From assembly GCA_963745205.1 (NCBI GenBank), contig CAVUWX010000011.1:181798-245797 (forward strand): a stretch of 64,000 nt of DNA. Direction: 5' to 3'. Position 1 is the first letter of the stretch. Every line of letters starts with the position of its first letter. Origin of the DNA: Hyphomicrobium_A sp963745205. GTDB lineage: Bacteria > Pseudomonadota > Alphaproteobacteria > Rhizobiales > Hyphomicrobiaceae. Shown here piece by piece: positions 1 through 9,043 of this stretch. The notes beneath the pieces were generated by a model that was not told where the DNA came from, did no database searches, and worked only from the letters and a program-made list of their open reading frames with translations. A program made the translations under genes and the position numbers.

Positions 1-641
1 TCGACTCGAGCCGCATCCTGCCCGTGGTCGAGAAGATCGACCGTTCGCTCGATCCGATCCGCAAGGCCTATCCGAATTTTCGCATCTCGGTGACGGGATT
101 GCCGGCGATCGCGGCGCGCAACAGCGCCCGCATGATCGACCAGCTCAAAGTGAGCATCCCCATCTGCGTCGCCTTCGCCGGCGTTCTCCTCGGCATGGCG
201 TTCCGCTCGCCTTTCGTGGCGCTCGTCAGCCTGCTGCCGGGTCTGTTCCCGGTGGTGGCGTCGGGCACGCTGCTGTGGGCCAACGACGACGGGCTCGAGT
301 TCGCCTCCGTCGTGGCGCTCCTCGTCGTCTTCGGCCTCGGCATCGACGCGCTCATACACTTCCTCAACCGATTGCGGCTCGAGGAGCGCGCGGGGGACGC
401 GCCGGAGCTGGCGATAAGGCGGGCGCGCGTGCTGGTCGGACCGGCGATCATCCTGACGACCATCGTGCTCGCCTTCGGCCTCGGCGTGACCGTGTTCTCC
501 GACCTGCCGTCGCTCAGGACGTTCGGCCTGGTGTGCGGCTTCACGCTGCTTGCGTCGCTGATTGCGGATCTCGTGTTCCTCCCCGCTACAATCATGGTGG
601 GGCGGAAGCTGTGGCCGCACCGGCCGCGAGGGCAAGCCTAA
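1..641 (+). CDS. RND/MMPL-family exporter, C-terminal fragment (HpnN-like)
   Basis: This is the last ~212 codons of a large inner-membrane transporter whose start lies before the window; the frame is open from base 3 through to TAA at 639-641. The visible part has a short soluble stretch, then about five hydrophobic helices. One of them contains the motif FGLGIDALIHFLNR, which resembles helix 10 of MMPL/RND permeases of the hopanoid-associated HpnN type. HpnN proteins move hopanoids to the outer membrane in Rhizobiales. The RND/MMPL assignment is secure from topology. The HpnN assignment is inference, because the N-terminal half and neighbouring hpn genes are out of view. The stop lies 4 bases from the stop of the convergent gph gene. 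Confidence 0.75.
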   Translation, partial: DSSRILPVVEKIDRSLDPIRKAYPNFRISVTGLPAIAARNSARMIDQLKVSIPICVAFAGVLLGMAFRSPFVALVSLLPGLFPVVASGTLLWANDDGLEFASVVALLVVFGLGIDALIHFLNRLRLEERAGDAPELAIRRARVLVGPAIILTTIVLAFGLGVTVFSDLPSLRTFGLVCGFTLLASLIADLVFLPATIMVGRKLWPHRPRGQA

Positions 642-645
642 GGCG

Positions 646-1314
646 TTACCCGAGCAGCGCGATAATCGCCGCCTCGAGCTCATCATAGTGGTCGATGGCC
701 CTATCGGGAGAAAGCTCGCGCACGGGCGTATCGGTGTAGCCGAACGTGACCGCGACGACGGGCACGCCGGCCGCCTTCGCAGTGGCGATGTCGATGCGGC
801 TGTCTCCGACCATGACGGCGCGGGCCGGGTCGCCGCCGGCGAGGCGGATGGTGCCGAGCAGATGGTCGGGGTGCGGTTTGAACACGGGGAACGTATCGCG
901 GCCCGTCACCGCGGAGAACAGGGGGGTCATCCCGAGCGCATCGAGCAATGTGCGTGCCATCCTCTCGTTCTTGTTGGTGCACACGGCGAGCTTCGCGCCG
1001 GCGCCTCTGAAGCGCTCGAGCGCGGCGACCGTGCCCTCGAACGGGCGGCTGCCGACGGCAATGTTGCGCCTGTAGTAGTCGAGGAACAGGTCGAGCAGCC
1101 GCTTGCGCTCGTTCTCGGAGAGCTTGGCGGCGTCGGGCCCCATGGCGTGGTCGACCATGAACCTGGCGCCGTGGCCGATCAGCGGGCGCAACTTTTGTTC
1201 GCTCACGCCCGGCAGCCCGATGCCGGCGAGGACGTGGTTGGTCGCCGCAACGAGGTCCGGAGCGGTATCGACGAGCGTCCCATCGAGGTCGAAGACGAGG
1301 GTGGCGTCGCGCAT
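646..1314 (-). CDS. gph: phosphoglycolate phosphatase (HAD superfamily)
   Basis: This 222-residue HAD-family hydrolase begins with the motif I sequence FDLDGTLVDT, where the two Asp residues are nucleophile and acid/base. It has motif II around VCTNKN and motif III/IV near residues 160-180 (KPHPDHLL, MVGDSRIDIATAKAAG). Gph dephosphorylates 2-phosphoglycolate made by Rubisco oxygenation or DNA repair, and acts in the cytosol. The length and a helical cap between motifs I and II fit the Gph/CbbZ subfamily. The ATG at 1314 gives the full motif; no strong ribosome site is visible. Related HAD phosphatases such as PpaX or pyrophosphatases are the main alternative. Confidence 0.88.
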   Translation of the reverse strand: MRDATLVFDLDGTLVDTAPDLVAATNHVLAGIGLPGVSEQKLRPLIGHGARFMVDHAMGPDAAKLSENERKRLLDLFLDYYRRNIAVGSRPFEGTVAALERFRGAGAKLAVCTNKNERMARTLLDALGMTPLFSAVTGRDTFPVFKPHPDHLLGTIRLAGGDPARAVMVGDSRIDIATAKAAGVPVVAVTFGYTDTPVRELSPDRAIDHYDELEAAIIALLG

Positions 1315-1466
1315 GGGGTCGGGGTGGGCCTTATGAGGTGGGATCGGCGCGCACGCTAACTGCTGGGCTCCTCGATGTCATCATCGGGGCCGCTGCGGCT
1401 TGAAACCACGGGGCGCGCACCTTAGACAAAGCGCACGCACGTTCAGCGACCCCTCGCGGTGACCCA

Positions 1467-2912
1467 ATGGATAAACAGCTCATCACCTTACTCAAGACGC
1501 AGGCCTACATCGACGGCGCCTGGGTCGGAACGCCTTCACTGGTGGTGACCGACAAGGCGACGGGCGAGGAGATCGCCCGCGTGCCCGATCTCGGTGCGGA
1601 GGAGACCAACGCCGCCATCGAGGCCGCGCACCGCGCCTTCAAGCCGTGGGCGGCACGGCTTGCCAAGGACCGCTCCAAGATCCTGCGCCGCTGGTACGAG
1701 CTCATCGTGGAGCATGCGGATGAGCTGGCGCTCTTGCTCACCAAGGAGCAGGGCAAGCCGCTCGCCGAAGCGAAGGGCGAGATCCTCTACGGCGCCGGCT
1801 TCGTCGAGCTCTTCGCCGAGGAGGCCAAGCGCGTCTACGGCGAGACGATCCCCTCGCACAAGGCGGATGCGCGCATCGTTATCATGAAGCAGCCGGTCGG
1901 CGTCGTCGCCGCGATCACGCCATGGAACTTCCCGAGCGCCATGATCACGCGCAAGGTGGCGCCGGCGCTCGCTGTCGGCTGCACCGTCGTCGTCAAGCCG
2001 GCCGAGGATACGCCGCTCTGCGCGCTGGCGCTCGCGGAGCTCGCCGAGCGCGCCGGGCTGCCGAAAGGCGTGCTCAACGTCGTCACGGCGAAGAACCCGG
2101 TACCTATCGGCGCGGCGATGACCTCAAACCCGCTCGTGCGCATGGTGACGTTCACCGGCTCGACCGAGGTCGGCAAGATCCTGATGGCGCAGGCGGCGGG
2201 TACCGTGAAGCGCGTCGGCATGGAGCTCGGCGGCAATGCCCCGTTCATCGTGTTCGACGACGCCGACCTCGACAAGGCGGTCGCTGGCGTCATGGCCTCG
2301 AAATTCCGCAACGCCGGGCAGACCTGCGTATGCGCCAACCGCATCCTGGTGCAGGCCAGCGTCTACGACGCGTTCGCCGAGAAACTTGTGGCCGCGGCGC
2401 GCGGCTTGAAGGTTGGCCCCGGCACGGAAGCGGGCGTCACGGTCGGGCCACTCATCAATTCGGAGGCAGTCAAGAAGGTCAGCGAGCACGTGGCTGACGC
2501 GGTGAACAAGGGCGCCAAGGTGGTCATGGGCGGCAAGCCACATGCTCTCGGGGGCACCTTCTTCGAGCCGACCGTTCTGACCGGCGTCACCCCGCAGATG
2601 CGCGTTTCCCGCGAGGAGACGTTCGGGCCCGTAGCTCCGCTGTTCAAGTTCGCGAGCGAGGCGGAGGCGATCCGCATGGCGAATGACACGCCCTTCGGGC
2701 TCGCCGCCTACTTCTTCGCGCGCGACATCGGCCGCTGCTGGCGCGTGGCGGAAGCGCTCGAGTATGGTATTGTCGGCGTCAACGAGGGGATTACTTCCAC
2801 GGAGATCGCTCCGTTCGGCGGATTCAAGGAAAGCGGTATCGGGCGCGAGGGCTCGCACCACGGCATCGATGAGTTCGTCGAGATCAAGTACACGTTGATG
2901 GGCGGTCTTTAA
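1467..2912 (+). CDS. gabD: NADP-dependent succinate-semialdehyde dehydrogenase
   Basis: This 481-residue cytosolic aldehyde dehydrogenase oxidises succinate semialdehyde to succinate, the last step of GABA degradation. The length matches E. coli GabD (482). The general base is Glu253 in MELGGNAP and the nucleophile is Cys287 in NAGQTCVCANR; Cys289 is the second cysteine of the redox-switch pair typical of GabD. The cofactor region TPWNFPSAM and the FTGSTEVGK motif are intact. No gabT or GABA permease is adjacent, so a broader semialdehyde role (for example glutarate semialdehyde) is possible. The gene stands alone, divergent from gph, and is followed by a strong hairpin. Confidence 0.9.
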   Translation: MDKQLITLLKTQAYIDGAWVGTPSLVVTDKATGEEIARVPDLGAEETNAAIEAAHRAFKPWAARLAKDRSKILRRWYELIVEHADELALLLTKEQGKPLAEAKGEILYGAGFVELFAEEAKRVYGETIPSHKADARIVIMKQPVGVVAAITPWNFPSAMITRKVAPALAVGCTVVVKPAEDTPLCALALAELAERAGLPKGVLNVVTAKNPVPIGAAMTSNPLVRMVTFTGSTEVGKILMAQAAGTVKRVGMELGGNAPFIVFDDADLDKAVAGVMASKFRNAGQTCVCANRILVQASVYDAFAEKLVAAARGLKVGPGTEAGVTVGPLINSEAVKKVSEHVADAVNKGAKVVMGGKPHALGGTFFEPTVLTGVTPQMRVSREETFGPVAPLFKFASEAEAIRMANDTPFGLAAYFFARDIGRCWRVAEALEYGIVGVNEGITSTEIAPFGGFKESGIGREGSHHGIDEFVEIKYTLMGGL

Positions 2913-2925
2913 CCGGAATATCGCA

Positions 2926-2954
2926 TTGGCCGCGCGCTGCGGTAGCGCGGCCAA
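2926..2954 (+). terminator. hairpin after gabD
   Basis: A perfect 10-base inverted repeat (TTGGCCGCGC at 2926-2935 and GCGCGGCCAA at 2945-2954) surrounds a 9-base loop, 14 bases after the gabD stop. No T-tract follows, so intrinsic termination is likely but not certain. In high-GC alphaproteobacteria such hairpins often stabilise 3' ends or assist Rho. Confidence 0.55.
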
Positions 2955-2994
2955 GCAGTGTGAGCCACGAGGCCCTTTGGGCTCGCGCTCGCGG

Positions 2995-3016
2995 CCCCCT
3001 CCCTGCCGGGAGGGGG
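2995..3016. repeat. CCCTCCC palindrome, intergenic repeat copy 1
   Basis: CCCCCTCCC and GGGAGGGGG flank a 4-base TGCC loop between gabD and rpiA. It resembles the hairpins at 5219-5337 and 8996-9016, which suggests a dispersed intergenic repeat family. Confidence 0.5.
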
Positions 3017-3078
3017 CAAGCGCCGTTGCCTTGTAATACGCTCCCGGCTGCGGAGCGTTCCGCGCGGGGAGCTTCAGC

Positions 3079-3783
3079 ATGAGCAACGACGCCTGGAAGC
3101 TGGCGGTGGCCGAGCGCGCACTCTCATTCGTGGAGAGCGGCATGAAGCTCGGCCTTGGCACGGGCTCGACCGCGGCGAAGTTCGTCGATCTGCTGGGTCC
3201 GAAGGTGCGCGCCGGGCTCGATGTTGTCTGCGTGGCGACCTCGGAGGCGACGCAGGCGCAGGCGGTTGCCCTTGGTATTCCGGTGACGACGCTGGATGAG
3301 ACGCCGTTCCTCGATCTGACGATCGACGGCGCAGACGAGCTCGACGAGGAGCTGCGGCTCATCAAGGGCGGCGGCGGCGCGCTTTTGCGCGAGAAGATCG
3401 TGGCAACCGCCTCCGGGCGCATGATCGTCATCGCGGATGCATCGAAGCGTGTCGCCACGCTCGGCGCCTTTCCGCTGCCCTTGGAGGTCGTGCGCTTCGG
3501 CTTGACGGCGACGCGCAACATGATCATCGCGCTTGCCGCAGACGCCGGCTGCGAGGGGGAGATCACGCTGCGCATGGGCTCCGGCGGTAAGCCGTTCGTT
3601 TCCGACAGCGGCAACTACATCCTTGATTGCGCCTTCGGCCGCATCGAGGAGCCGGAGGACCTCGACGAGGCCTTGAAGCTGATCCCCGGCGTGGTGGAGA
3701 ACGGCATGTTTCTGGGGATTGCCGACCTCGCCATCGTGGGCGGGCCCGACGGCATCAGCTACGTCGGCTCGGACGGCATCTAA
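3079..3783 (+). CDS. rpiA: ribose-5-phosphate isomerase A
   Basis: This 234-residue enzyme interconverts ribose 5-phosphate and ribulose 5-phosphate in the pentose phosphate pathway. Family motifs are intact: LGTGSTAAKFVDLLG binds the phosphate, TIDGADELDE carries the catalytic acidic residues, and LIKGGGGALLREK follows. The length is normal for RpiA (219-235). A GGGGAG ribosome site precedes the ATG. Only 24 bases separate it from gor, so the two are probably co-transcribed. This couples pentose phosphate flux, the main NADPH source, with glutathione reduction. Confidence 0.96.
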   Translation: MSNDAWKLAVAERALSFVESGMKLGLGTGSTAAKFVDLLGPKVRAGLDVVCVATSEATQAQAVALGIPVTTLDETPFLDLTIDGADELDEELRLIKGGGGALLREKIVATASGRMIVIADASKRVATLGAFPLPLEVVRFGLTATRNMIIALAADAGCEGEITLRMGSGGKPFVSDSGNYILDCAFGRIEEPEDLDEALKLIPGVVENGMFLGIADLAIVGGPDGISYVGSDGI

Positions 3784-3807
3784 CGGCCACGACGGAGCCG
3801 GCACGGC

Positions 3808-5190
3808 ATGGACAAGCTTGACTACGACCTGTTCGTGATCGGCGCCGGCTCGGGTGGGGTGCGCGCGGCGCGCATCGCGGGAGGCTATGGCGCCAAGGTC
3901 GCCATCGCCGAGGAGTACCGCATCGGCGGCACCTGCGTCATTCGCGGCTGCGTGCCGAAGAAGATCCTCGTCTACGCCAGCCGCTTTGCCGACGACTTGG
4001 AGGATGCACGCGGCTTCGGCTGGAGCATCGACGAGCCGAAGTTTGACTGGGCGAGCCTCATCGCCGCCAAGGACAGGGAGATCGCGCGGCTGGAAGGTCT
4101 CTACCGCGCCGGTTTGGCTGCGGCGAAGGTCGAGGTCCTCGAAGAGCGCGTGACCGTCACCGGACCCAACACGGTTCAGCTCGTCAAATCCGGCCGCACG
4201 CTGACCGCGGGCAAGATCCTCATCGCCACGGGCGGCTCGCCGATGCTGGGCAAAGCCATCCCCGGCATCGAGCACGTCATCACGTCGAACGAAGCCTTCG
4301 ACCTCAAGCGGCTGCCGGAACGCATCATCGTCGCCGGTGGCGGCTATATTGCGATCGAATTCGCCAGCATCTTCTCAAACCTCGGCGCCGAGACGACCAT
4401 CGTCTATCGCGGGGATAAGATCCTGCGCGGGTTCGACGAGGACCTGCGCGACCGCCTGACTGAGGCCTACACCAAGCAGGGCATCCGCATCGTCACCGGG
4501 CAGATCTTCACGCGCATCGAGAAGACGGCAGGTGGCCTCATGGGCCATCTTTCAAACGGGGCCACGCTCACGGCCGACCAGATCATGTTTGCCGTCGGAC
4601 GCGCGCCCAACACCAGCGGGCTCGGCCTCGACCAGGTCGGCGTCGAACTCGGCTGGAACGGCCACGTCGTGGTCAACGAGTATTCCAAGTCCTCCGTCGA
4701 CAGCATCTTCGCCGTCGGCGACGTGACCGGCCGCGCGGCGCTGACGCCGGTCGCCATCCGCGAGGGCCACGCCTTCGCCGACACCGAGTTTGGCGGCAAG
4801 CCGCGCATGATCGAGCACACCCTGATCCCGACGGCCGTGTTCTCCACCCCGGAGATCGCCAGCGTCGGCTTGCCGGAGCATCTGGCGCGCGAGCGCTGCA
4901 GCGATGTGCATATCTACAAGGCCGCGTTCCGGCCCTTGAAGGCGACGCTGTCGGGGCGCGAGCAGAAGATGCTGATTAAGCTCATTGTCGACGGTGTGAG
5001 CGACAAGGTCGTCGGCTGCCACGTGCTCGGCGAGGACGCCGCCGAGATCATCCAGATGGCGGCCATCGCGCTGCGGCTTGGCGCCACCAAGGCCGACTTC
5101 GACGCCACCATGGCGCTACATCCTACGGCCGCGGAGGAGTTCGTGACGCTTCGCGAGAAGTGGATGGCCCCCACCGAAGCAGCGGGTTGA
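3808..5190 (+). CDS. gor: glutathione-disulfide reductase
   Basis: This 460-residue flavoprotein reduces glutathione disulfide with NADPH in the cytosol. The FAD motif (GAGSGGVRAARIAGG) is near residue 12. The redox-active disulfide lies in GTCVIRGCVPKK near residues 46-57, the spacing typical of glutathione reductases. The NADPH Rossmann motif (VAGGGYIAIEFASIF) is near residue 176, and the C-terminal HPTAAEEF supplies the catalytic His-Glu pair of the partner subunit. It forms a homodimer. It probably shares a transcript with rpiA. Trypanothione or mycothione reductases are excluded by lineage and motif spacing. Confidence 0.95.
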   Translation: MDKLDYDLFVIGAGSGGVRAARIAGGYGAKVAIAEEYRIGGTCVIRGCVPKKILVYASRFADDLEDARGFGWSIDEPKFDWASLIAAKDREIARLEGLYRAGLAAAKVEVLEERVTVTGPNTVQLVKSGRTLTAGKILIATGGSPMLGKAIPGIEHVITSNEAFDLKRLPERIIVAGGGYIAIEFASIFSNLGAETTIVYRGDKILRGFDEDLRDRLTEAYTKQGIRIVTGQIFTRIEKTAGGLMGHLSNGATLTADQIMFAVGRAPNTSGLGLDQVGVELGWNGHVVVNEYSKSSVDSIFAVGDVTGRAALTPVAIREGHAFADTEFGGKPRMIEHTLIPTAVFSTPEIASVGLPEHLARERCSDVHIYKAAFRPLKATLSGREQKMLIKLIVDGVSDKVVGCHVLGEDAAEIIQMAAIALRLGATKADFDATMALHPTAAEEFVTLREKWMAPTEAAG

Positions 5191-5218
5191 TTGGAATTAA
5201 GAGGACGCTAAGCCTTCA

Positions 5219-5337
5219 CCTCTCCCGAGAGGGAGAGGTCGCGACGCCGGCGTGAGCCGGTGGCGCGGGTGAGGGGTTACGATCTCAACGGAGCGAGATT
5301 CCCCCTCACCCTAACCCTCTCCCCAACGGGGAGAGGG
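5219..5337. repeat. composite palindromic intergenic repeat
   Basis: Three perfect inverted repeats are packed between gor and the SDR gene. CCTCTCCC/GGGAGAGG (5219-5226, 5231-5238) has a GAGA loop. GGGTGAGGGG/CCCCTCACCC (5267-5276, 5302-5311) encloses 25 bases. CCCTCTCCCC/GGGGAGAGGG (5315-5324, 5328-5337) has an AAC loop. The layout is REP/BIME-like and the sequence looks like a dispersed alphaproteobacterial repeat. The transcript of gor may end in it. Confidence 0.7.
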
Positions 5338-5441
5338 GATAAGTGCTGCATCGGCACGGCTTGGTGCCTCCCGGAGCGCCCCAAAAGTTGAAAGCAGGCC
5401 GCCCCGGTGCTACGCCGCGGCGTTCGCGCGGGAGGCGGCAG

Positions 5442-6194
5442 ATGCGGCTCAAGGACAAGATAGCGCTGGTGACTGGCTCGGCCGCTGGCATCGGGCTCGC
5501 GGCGGCAAAGCTGTTCGCGGCCGAGGGCGCGCACGTCTACATCACCGACGTCGACGGGGAAGGCGCCGCCAAGGCCGCGGCCGAGGTTATCGCGCAAGGG
5601 CATTCCGCGACCGCGGTGACGGTCGATGTCTCGCGCGGTCAGGACGTGACGGCGCTGATGCGTCTGATCGAGCAGCAGCACCGCCGGCTCGATGTCGTGG
5701 TCAATAACGCCGGCATCAACGTGCGCTCGGACTTCCGCAACCTGTCCGACGCCGATTGGGTGCGCCTGCGCGAGGTGAACCTCGACGGCATCGTGCGCAT
5801 CGCGCGCGATGCCTTCCCGCTGATGAAGGCCTCGGGGCGCGCTTCGCTCGTGAACCTCGCCTCCATCATGGGCCACCGTGGCATGCGCACCCTTGCAGCT
5901 TACGGTGCGACCAAGGGCGCGATTTCGGCGCTGACGCGTGGGCTCGCGGTCGAGTACGCGCCGTTCGGCATCCGCGTCAACGCGCTGGCGCCCGGCTTCA
6001 TCGAGACGGCGCTGACCGAGCGCGTGCTGCGGATCCAGGCTTTCTCGGAGGCACTGCTGGAGCAGACGCCGCTAAAGCGCTTCGGCACGGCGGAGGACGT
6101 GGCGCAGGCAGCGCTGTTCTTTGCTAGCGACGAGTCCTCGTTCATCACCGGAGCGGAGCTCGCCGTCGACGGCGGCATGGCGGCGGGGCTTTGA
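5442..6194 (+). CDS. SDR family NAD(P)-dependent oxidoreductase
   Basis: This 250-residue classical short-chain dehydrogenase has the cofactor motif TGSAAGIG near residue 11, the structural NNAGI motif near 86, a catalytic Ser in the LVNLASIMG segment, and YGATK (Tyr-x-x-x-Lys) near 150. The C-terminus SFITGAELAVDGG is typical of FabG-like and 3-hydroxy/glucose dehydrogenase-like members. The substrate cannot be told from sequence. I chose the ATG at 5442 because GGAGGCGG precedes it and the SDR fold begins at once; the open frame extends further upstream into the repeat. It is convergent with the next gene, 7 bases away. Confidence 0.85.
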   Translation: MRLKDKIALVTGSAAGIGLAAAKLFAAEGAHVYITDVDGEGAAKAAAEVIAQGHSATAVTVDVSRGQDVTALMRLIEQQHRRLDVVVNNAGINVRSDFRNLSDADWVRLREVNLDGIVRIARDAFPLMKASGRASLVNLASIMGHRGMRTLAAYGATKGAISALTRGLAVEYAPFGIRVNALAPGFIETALTERVLRIQAFSEALLEQTPLKRFGTAEDVAQAALFFASDESSFITGAELAVDGGMAAGL

Positions 6195-6201
6195 CGTTCG
6201 T

Positions 6202-7335
6202 TCAAGTGCCCGCGACGGTCTCGGCGATGAGCTGGTCGACGACGCCCTTCAAGGCATCTTCGGGCGTGGCGCCCTGCGCCAGCAAACCCTCGTAGCACTC
6301 GACCTGGCGGTTGGCGCTGGTGCCGCCGGTCGCGATGACGAGCGCGTGCTTGGCTTCGCGTTCACATCCCAGCACGGCCGCGTCCTCGGCAATCAGATCG
6401 AGCAGTTCGTCGATCAGCGCCGCGAAGGGCACGAGCTCGCCCTTGCCGAAATCGAACAGGCGGTCGCCCACGCCGTAGCGCTGGGCGCGCCAGCGGTTCT
6501 CCTCGATGAGGAAGGCCGGGTAGGTGCGCCACTTCTGATTTGACCGCCGCAGGCGGAAGAGCATGCGGAGGATGCAAACGTAGAGTGCGGCGACCGAGAT
6601 CGCGTCACCAATGCGCGTGCAGATGTCGGTGACGCGCATCTCGAGCGTGGGGAAGCGCACGGACGGGCGTAGGTCCCACCAGACCTTGGTTGCATCCTCG
6701 ATAACGCCGCTGCGCACGAGCACGTCGACAGTGCGCAGAAATTCGCCGTAGCTCTCGAAACGCTGCGGCAGCCCCGTGCGCGGCAGCTCGTGGAACACGG
6801 CGAGACGGTAGCTCTTGAGGCCGGTGTCCTCGCCCTGCCAGAAGGGCGACGACGTCGACAGCATCAACAGGTGCGGCAGGAAATAGCGCGCCTGGTTCAT
6901 GAGGTCGATGCGCAGCTCCTCGTCCTCGACGCCCGCATGCACGTGCATACCGCAGATCGCCAAGCGCCGGCCGATGCCCGCGAAATCGCGGGCCAGCGCC
7001 TGGTAACGCGCTTTCGGCGTCGTCTCGAGCGTGGAGCGGTCCGCGAACGGGTGCGTGGAGGCCGCGATCGGGGCGAGCCCGAACTCGCGCGCCTTCTCGG
7101 CGATGGTGCGGCGCAGATGCGCGAGCTCCCGGCGTGCGGCGCCGAAATCGCGGCAGACGCTGGTCCCGACCTCGATCTGGGAGCGGAAGAATTCTGGCGC
7201 GACCCGCTTGCCGAGCAGCAACTCGCAGGCTTCCAGCAGCGCCGCCGGCGCCGGGGCGAAGCCGCGCGTCTTGAGGTCGACGAGGTGGTATTCCTCCTCG
7301 ATCCCGAACGTGAATGATGGCTCCTTCACGCGCAT
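6202..7335 (-). CDS. carboxylate-amine ligase, GCS2/YbdK family
   Basis: This 377-residue protein belongs to the glutamate-cysteine ligase 2 family (YbdK type). FGIEEEYHLVD lies at the N-terminus with the acidic metal-binding cluster. RSQIEVGTSVCRDF, CGMHVHAGVED and TSSPFWQGEDTGLKSYR follow, as does the WWDLRPSVRFPTLEMRVTD segment of the active site. E. coli YbdK has weak glutamate-cysteine ligase activity; the physiological substrate of many members is unknown. The distance from gor is small, but the strand is opposite. The 253 bases before it, shared with the divergent DAHP synthase, hold both promoters. Confidence 0.85.
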   Translation of the reverse strand: MRVKEPSFTFGIEEEYHLVDLKTRGFAPAPAALLEACELLLGKRVAPEFFRSQIEVGTSVCRDFGAARRELAHLRRTIAEKAREFGLAPIAASTHPFADRSTLETTPKARYQALARDFAGIGRRLAICGMHVHAGVEDEELRIDLMNQARYFLPHLLMLSTSSPFWQGEDTGLKSYRLAVFHELPRTGLPQRFESYGEFLRTVDVLVRSGVIEDATKVWWDLRPSVRFPTLEMRVTDICTRIGDAISVAALYVCILRMLFRLRRSNQKWRTYPAFLIEENRWRAQRYGVGDRLFDFGKGELVPFAALIDELLDLIAEDAAVLGCEREAKHALVIATGGTSANRQVECYEGLLAQGATPEDALKGVVDQLIAETVAGT

Positions 7336-7589
7336 GGCTCCGCTTGCGCCAGGTTAGGCCGGGGAGCCAACGCCGCAGCCTCGAAAATCGATGCCGGCGG
7401 CACCATTTCGCGCATGCAACTTGAAGGCAACTCGAGTACTGCCCGGCCGCTGGTCTCCGCCCGAAGGGTAGCCTATAAGCCGTGACGAATGGCATAATGC
7501 CGCCAATGCGATGCCCGGGATTCCCGTGGTCGGCCGCCGGTCTGCGAGCGTTCCCGAGGCCGCCCGGCCGCAGAAGGAGAGTTGAGGAA

Positions 7590-8981
7590 ATGGCTGCAGC
7601 CTGGTCCCCCGACAGCTGGCGGGGAAAGCCGATCGTGCAGGTGCCCGAGTACCCCGACAAGGCGGCGCTGGCCGAGGTCGAAGGTAAGATCGCTTCTTAT
7701 CCGCCGCTCGTGTTCGCGGGCGAGGCCGACAAGCTGAAGCGCGCGCTCTCCGACGTGGCCGCGGGTAACGCCTTCCTGCTGCAGGGCGGCGACTGCGCGG
7801 AAAGCTTCAACGAGCACAGCGCCAATCACATCCGCGAGCTGTTCCGAGTCTTCCTGCAGATGGCGGTGGTGCTGACCTACGCCGGCGGCTCCCCGGTCGT
7901 GAAGGTCGGGCGCATCGCCGGCCAGTTCGCCAAGCCGCGCTCCTCGCCCAACGAGCGTAGGGGGAACGACGAGCTGCCGAGCTATCGCGGCGACATCATC
8001 AACGGAGAGGGGTTCACCTCAGCCAGCCGGATCCCCGATCCGTTGCGCCAGATCGAGGCCTACCGCCAGTCGGCGGCGACGCTCAATTTGCTGCGCGCCT
8101 TTTCCGAAGGCGGCTACGCCAGCCTCGACAACGTGCTGCGATGGCTGCTCGATTTCGAGCAGAAGTCGCCCTTCGGCAAGAAGTACCGGGAGATGGGCGA
8201 GCAGATCCAGACCGCGCTGCGCTTCATGCGCTCGTGCGGCGTCACTGCGGATACGGTGCCGGCGCTGGGGCGCACCTCGTTCTACACGAGCCACGAGAGC
8301 TTATTGCTCGGCTACGAGCAGGCGCTCGTGCGCCGCGACGAGGCCGGCGGCACGCACAACTGGTACGCCACCTCCGGCCACATGCTGTGGGTCGGCGACC
8401 GCACCCGCCAGCCCGATCACGCGCACGTGGAGTTCCTGCGCGGCATCAAGAACCCGATCGGCGTCAAGTGCGGGCCGACGCTCGAGCCCGATGGACTGAT
8501 GCGCCTCATCGACATCCTCAACCCTTCGGACGAGTCCGGGCGGCTGACGCTCATCTGCCGCTTCGGCGCCGACAAGGTCGACAAGCACCTGCCGAAGCTC
8601 ATCCGCACGGTGAAGAAGGAAGGCCGCGCGGTCGTGTGGTCGTGCGATCCCATGCACGGCAACACGATCTCCGCGGCCAACGGCTACAAGACACGGCCCT
8701 TCGACCGCATCCTCAAGGAGGCGGAGTCGTTCTTCTCCGTGCACCGCGCCGAGGGCACTGTCGCTGGCGGCATCCACGTGGAGATGACCGGGTCGCCCGT
8801 CACCGAATGCACGGGTGGAGCCTCCGCCAACATTTCGGAAGCGCAGCTCAAGGATCGCTACGACACGCTGTGCGATCCCCGCCTCAACGCCGATCAGGCG
8901 CTCGAGCTCGCTTTCCTGATCGCCGAGCGGTTGAAGCAAGAGCGCGAGGGGCTGTCGCACCCCATTCCCGTCGTGGCGTGA
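7590..8981 (+). CDS. class II 3-deoxy-7-phosphoheptulonate (DAHP) synthase
   Basis: This 463-residue enzyme condenses phosphoenolpyruvate with erythrose 4-phosphate, the first step of the shikimate pathway to aromatic amino acids. Class II hallmarks are visible: LLQGGDCAESF near residue 60, RIAGQFAKPRS near 105, LWVGDRTRQ near 265, VWSCDPMHGNT near 350 and GGIHVEMTG near 395. The Cys of GGDCAE and the later His/Glu residues are the metal ligands. The start at 7590 has an AGAAGGAGAG ribosome site; the frame extends upstream but lacks family sequence. No other aro genes are adjacent. Confidence 0.95.
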   Translation: MAAAWSPDSWRGKPIVQVPEYPDKAALAEVEGKIASYPPLVFAGEADKLKRALSDVAAGNAFLLQGGDCAESFNEHSANHIRELFRVFLQMAVVLTYAGGSPVVKVGRIAGQFAKPRSSPNERRGNDELPSYRGDIINGEGFTSASRIPDPLRQIEAYRQSAATLNLLRAFSEGGYASLDNVLRWLLDFEQKSPFGKKYREMGEQIQTALRFMRSCGVTADTVPALGRTSFYTSHESLLLGYEQALVRRDEAGGTHNWYATSGHMLWVGDRTRQPDHAHVEFLRGIKNPIGVKCGPTLEPDGLMRLIDILNPSDESGRLTLICRFGADKVDKHLPKLIRTVKKEGRAVVWSCDPMHGNTISAANGYKTRPFDRILKEAESFFSVHRAEGTVAGGIHVEMTGSPVTECTGGASANISEAQLKDRYDTLCDPRLNADQALELAFLIAERLKQEREGLSHPIPVVA

Positions 8982-8995
8982 GCCCCCCACGCTGA

Positions 8996-9016
8996 CCCTC
9001 CCCGCAAGGGGGAGGG
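8996..9016. repeat. CCCTCCCC palindrome, intergenic repeat copy 3
   Basis: CCCTCCCC at 8996-9003 pairs with the G-rich arm at 9008-9016 across a GCAA loop, just after the DAHP synthase stop. It has the same style as the hairpins at 2995 and 5219, and may act as a terminator. Confidence 0.5.
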
Positions 9017-9043
9017 AAGAAGACGGCGGCTCAAGGTCGGTTC

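Noticed and set aside
1..641. Firm naming of the first gene as hpnN
   Set aside because: Only the C-terminal part is visible and no hpn neighbour is in the window, so I keep it as RND/MMPL with HpnN likeness.
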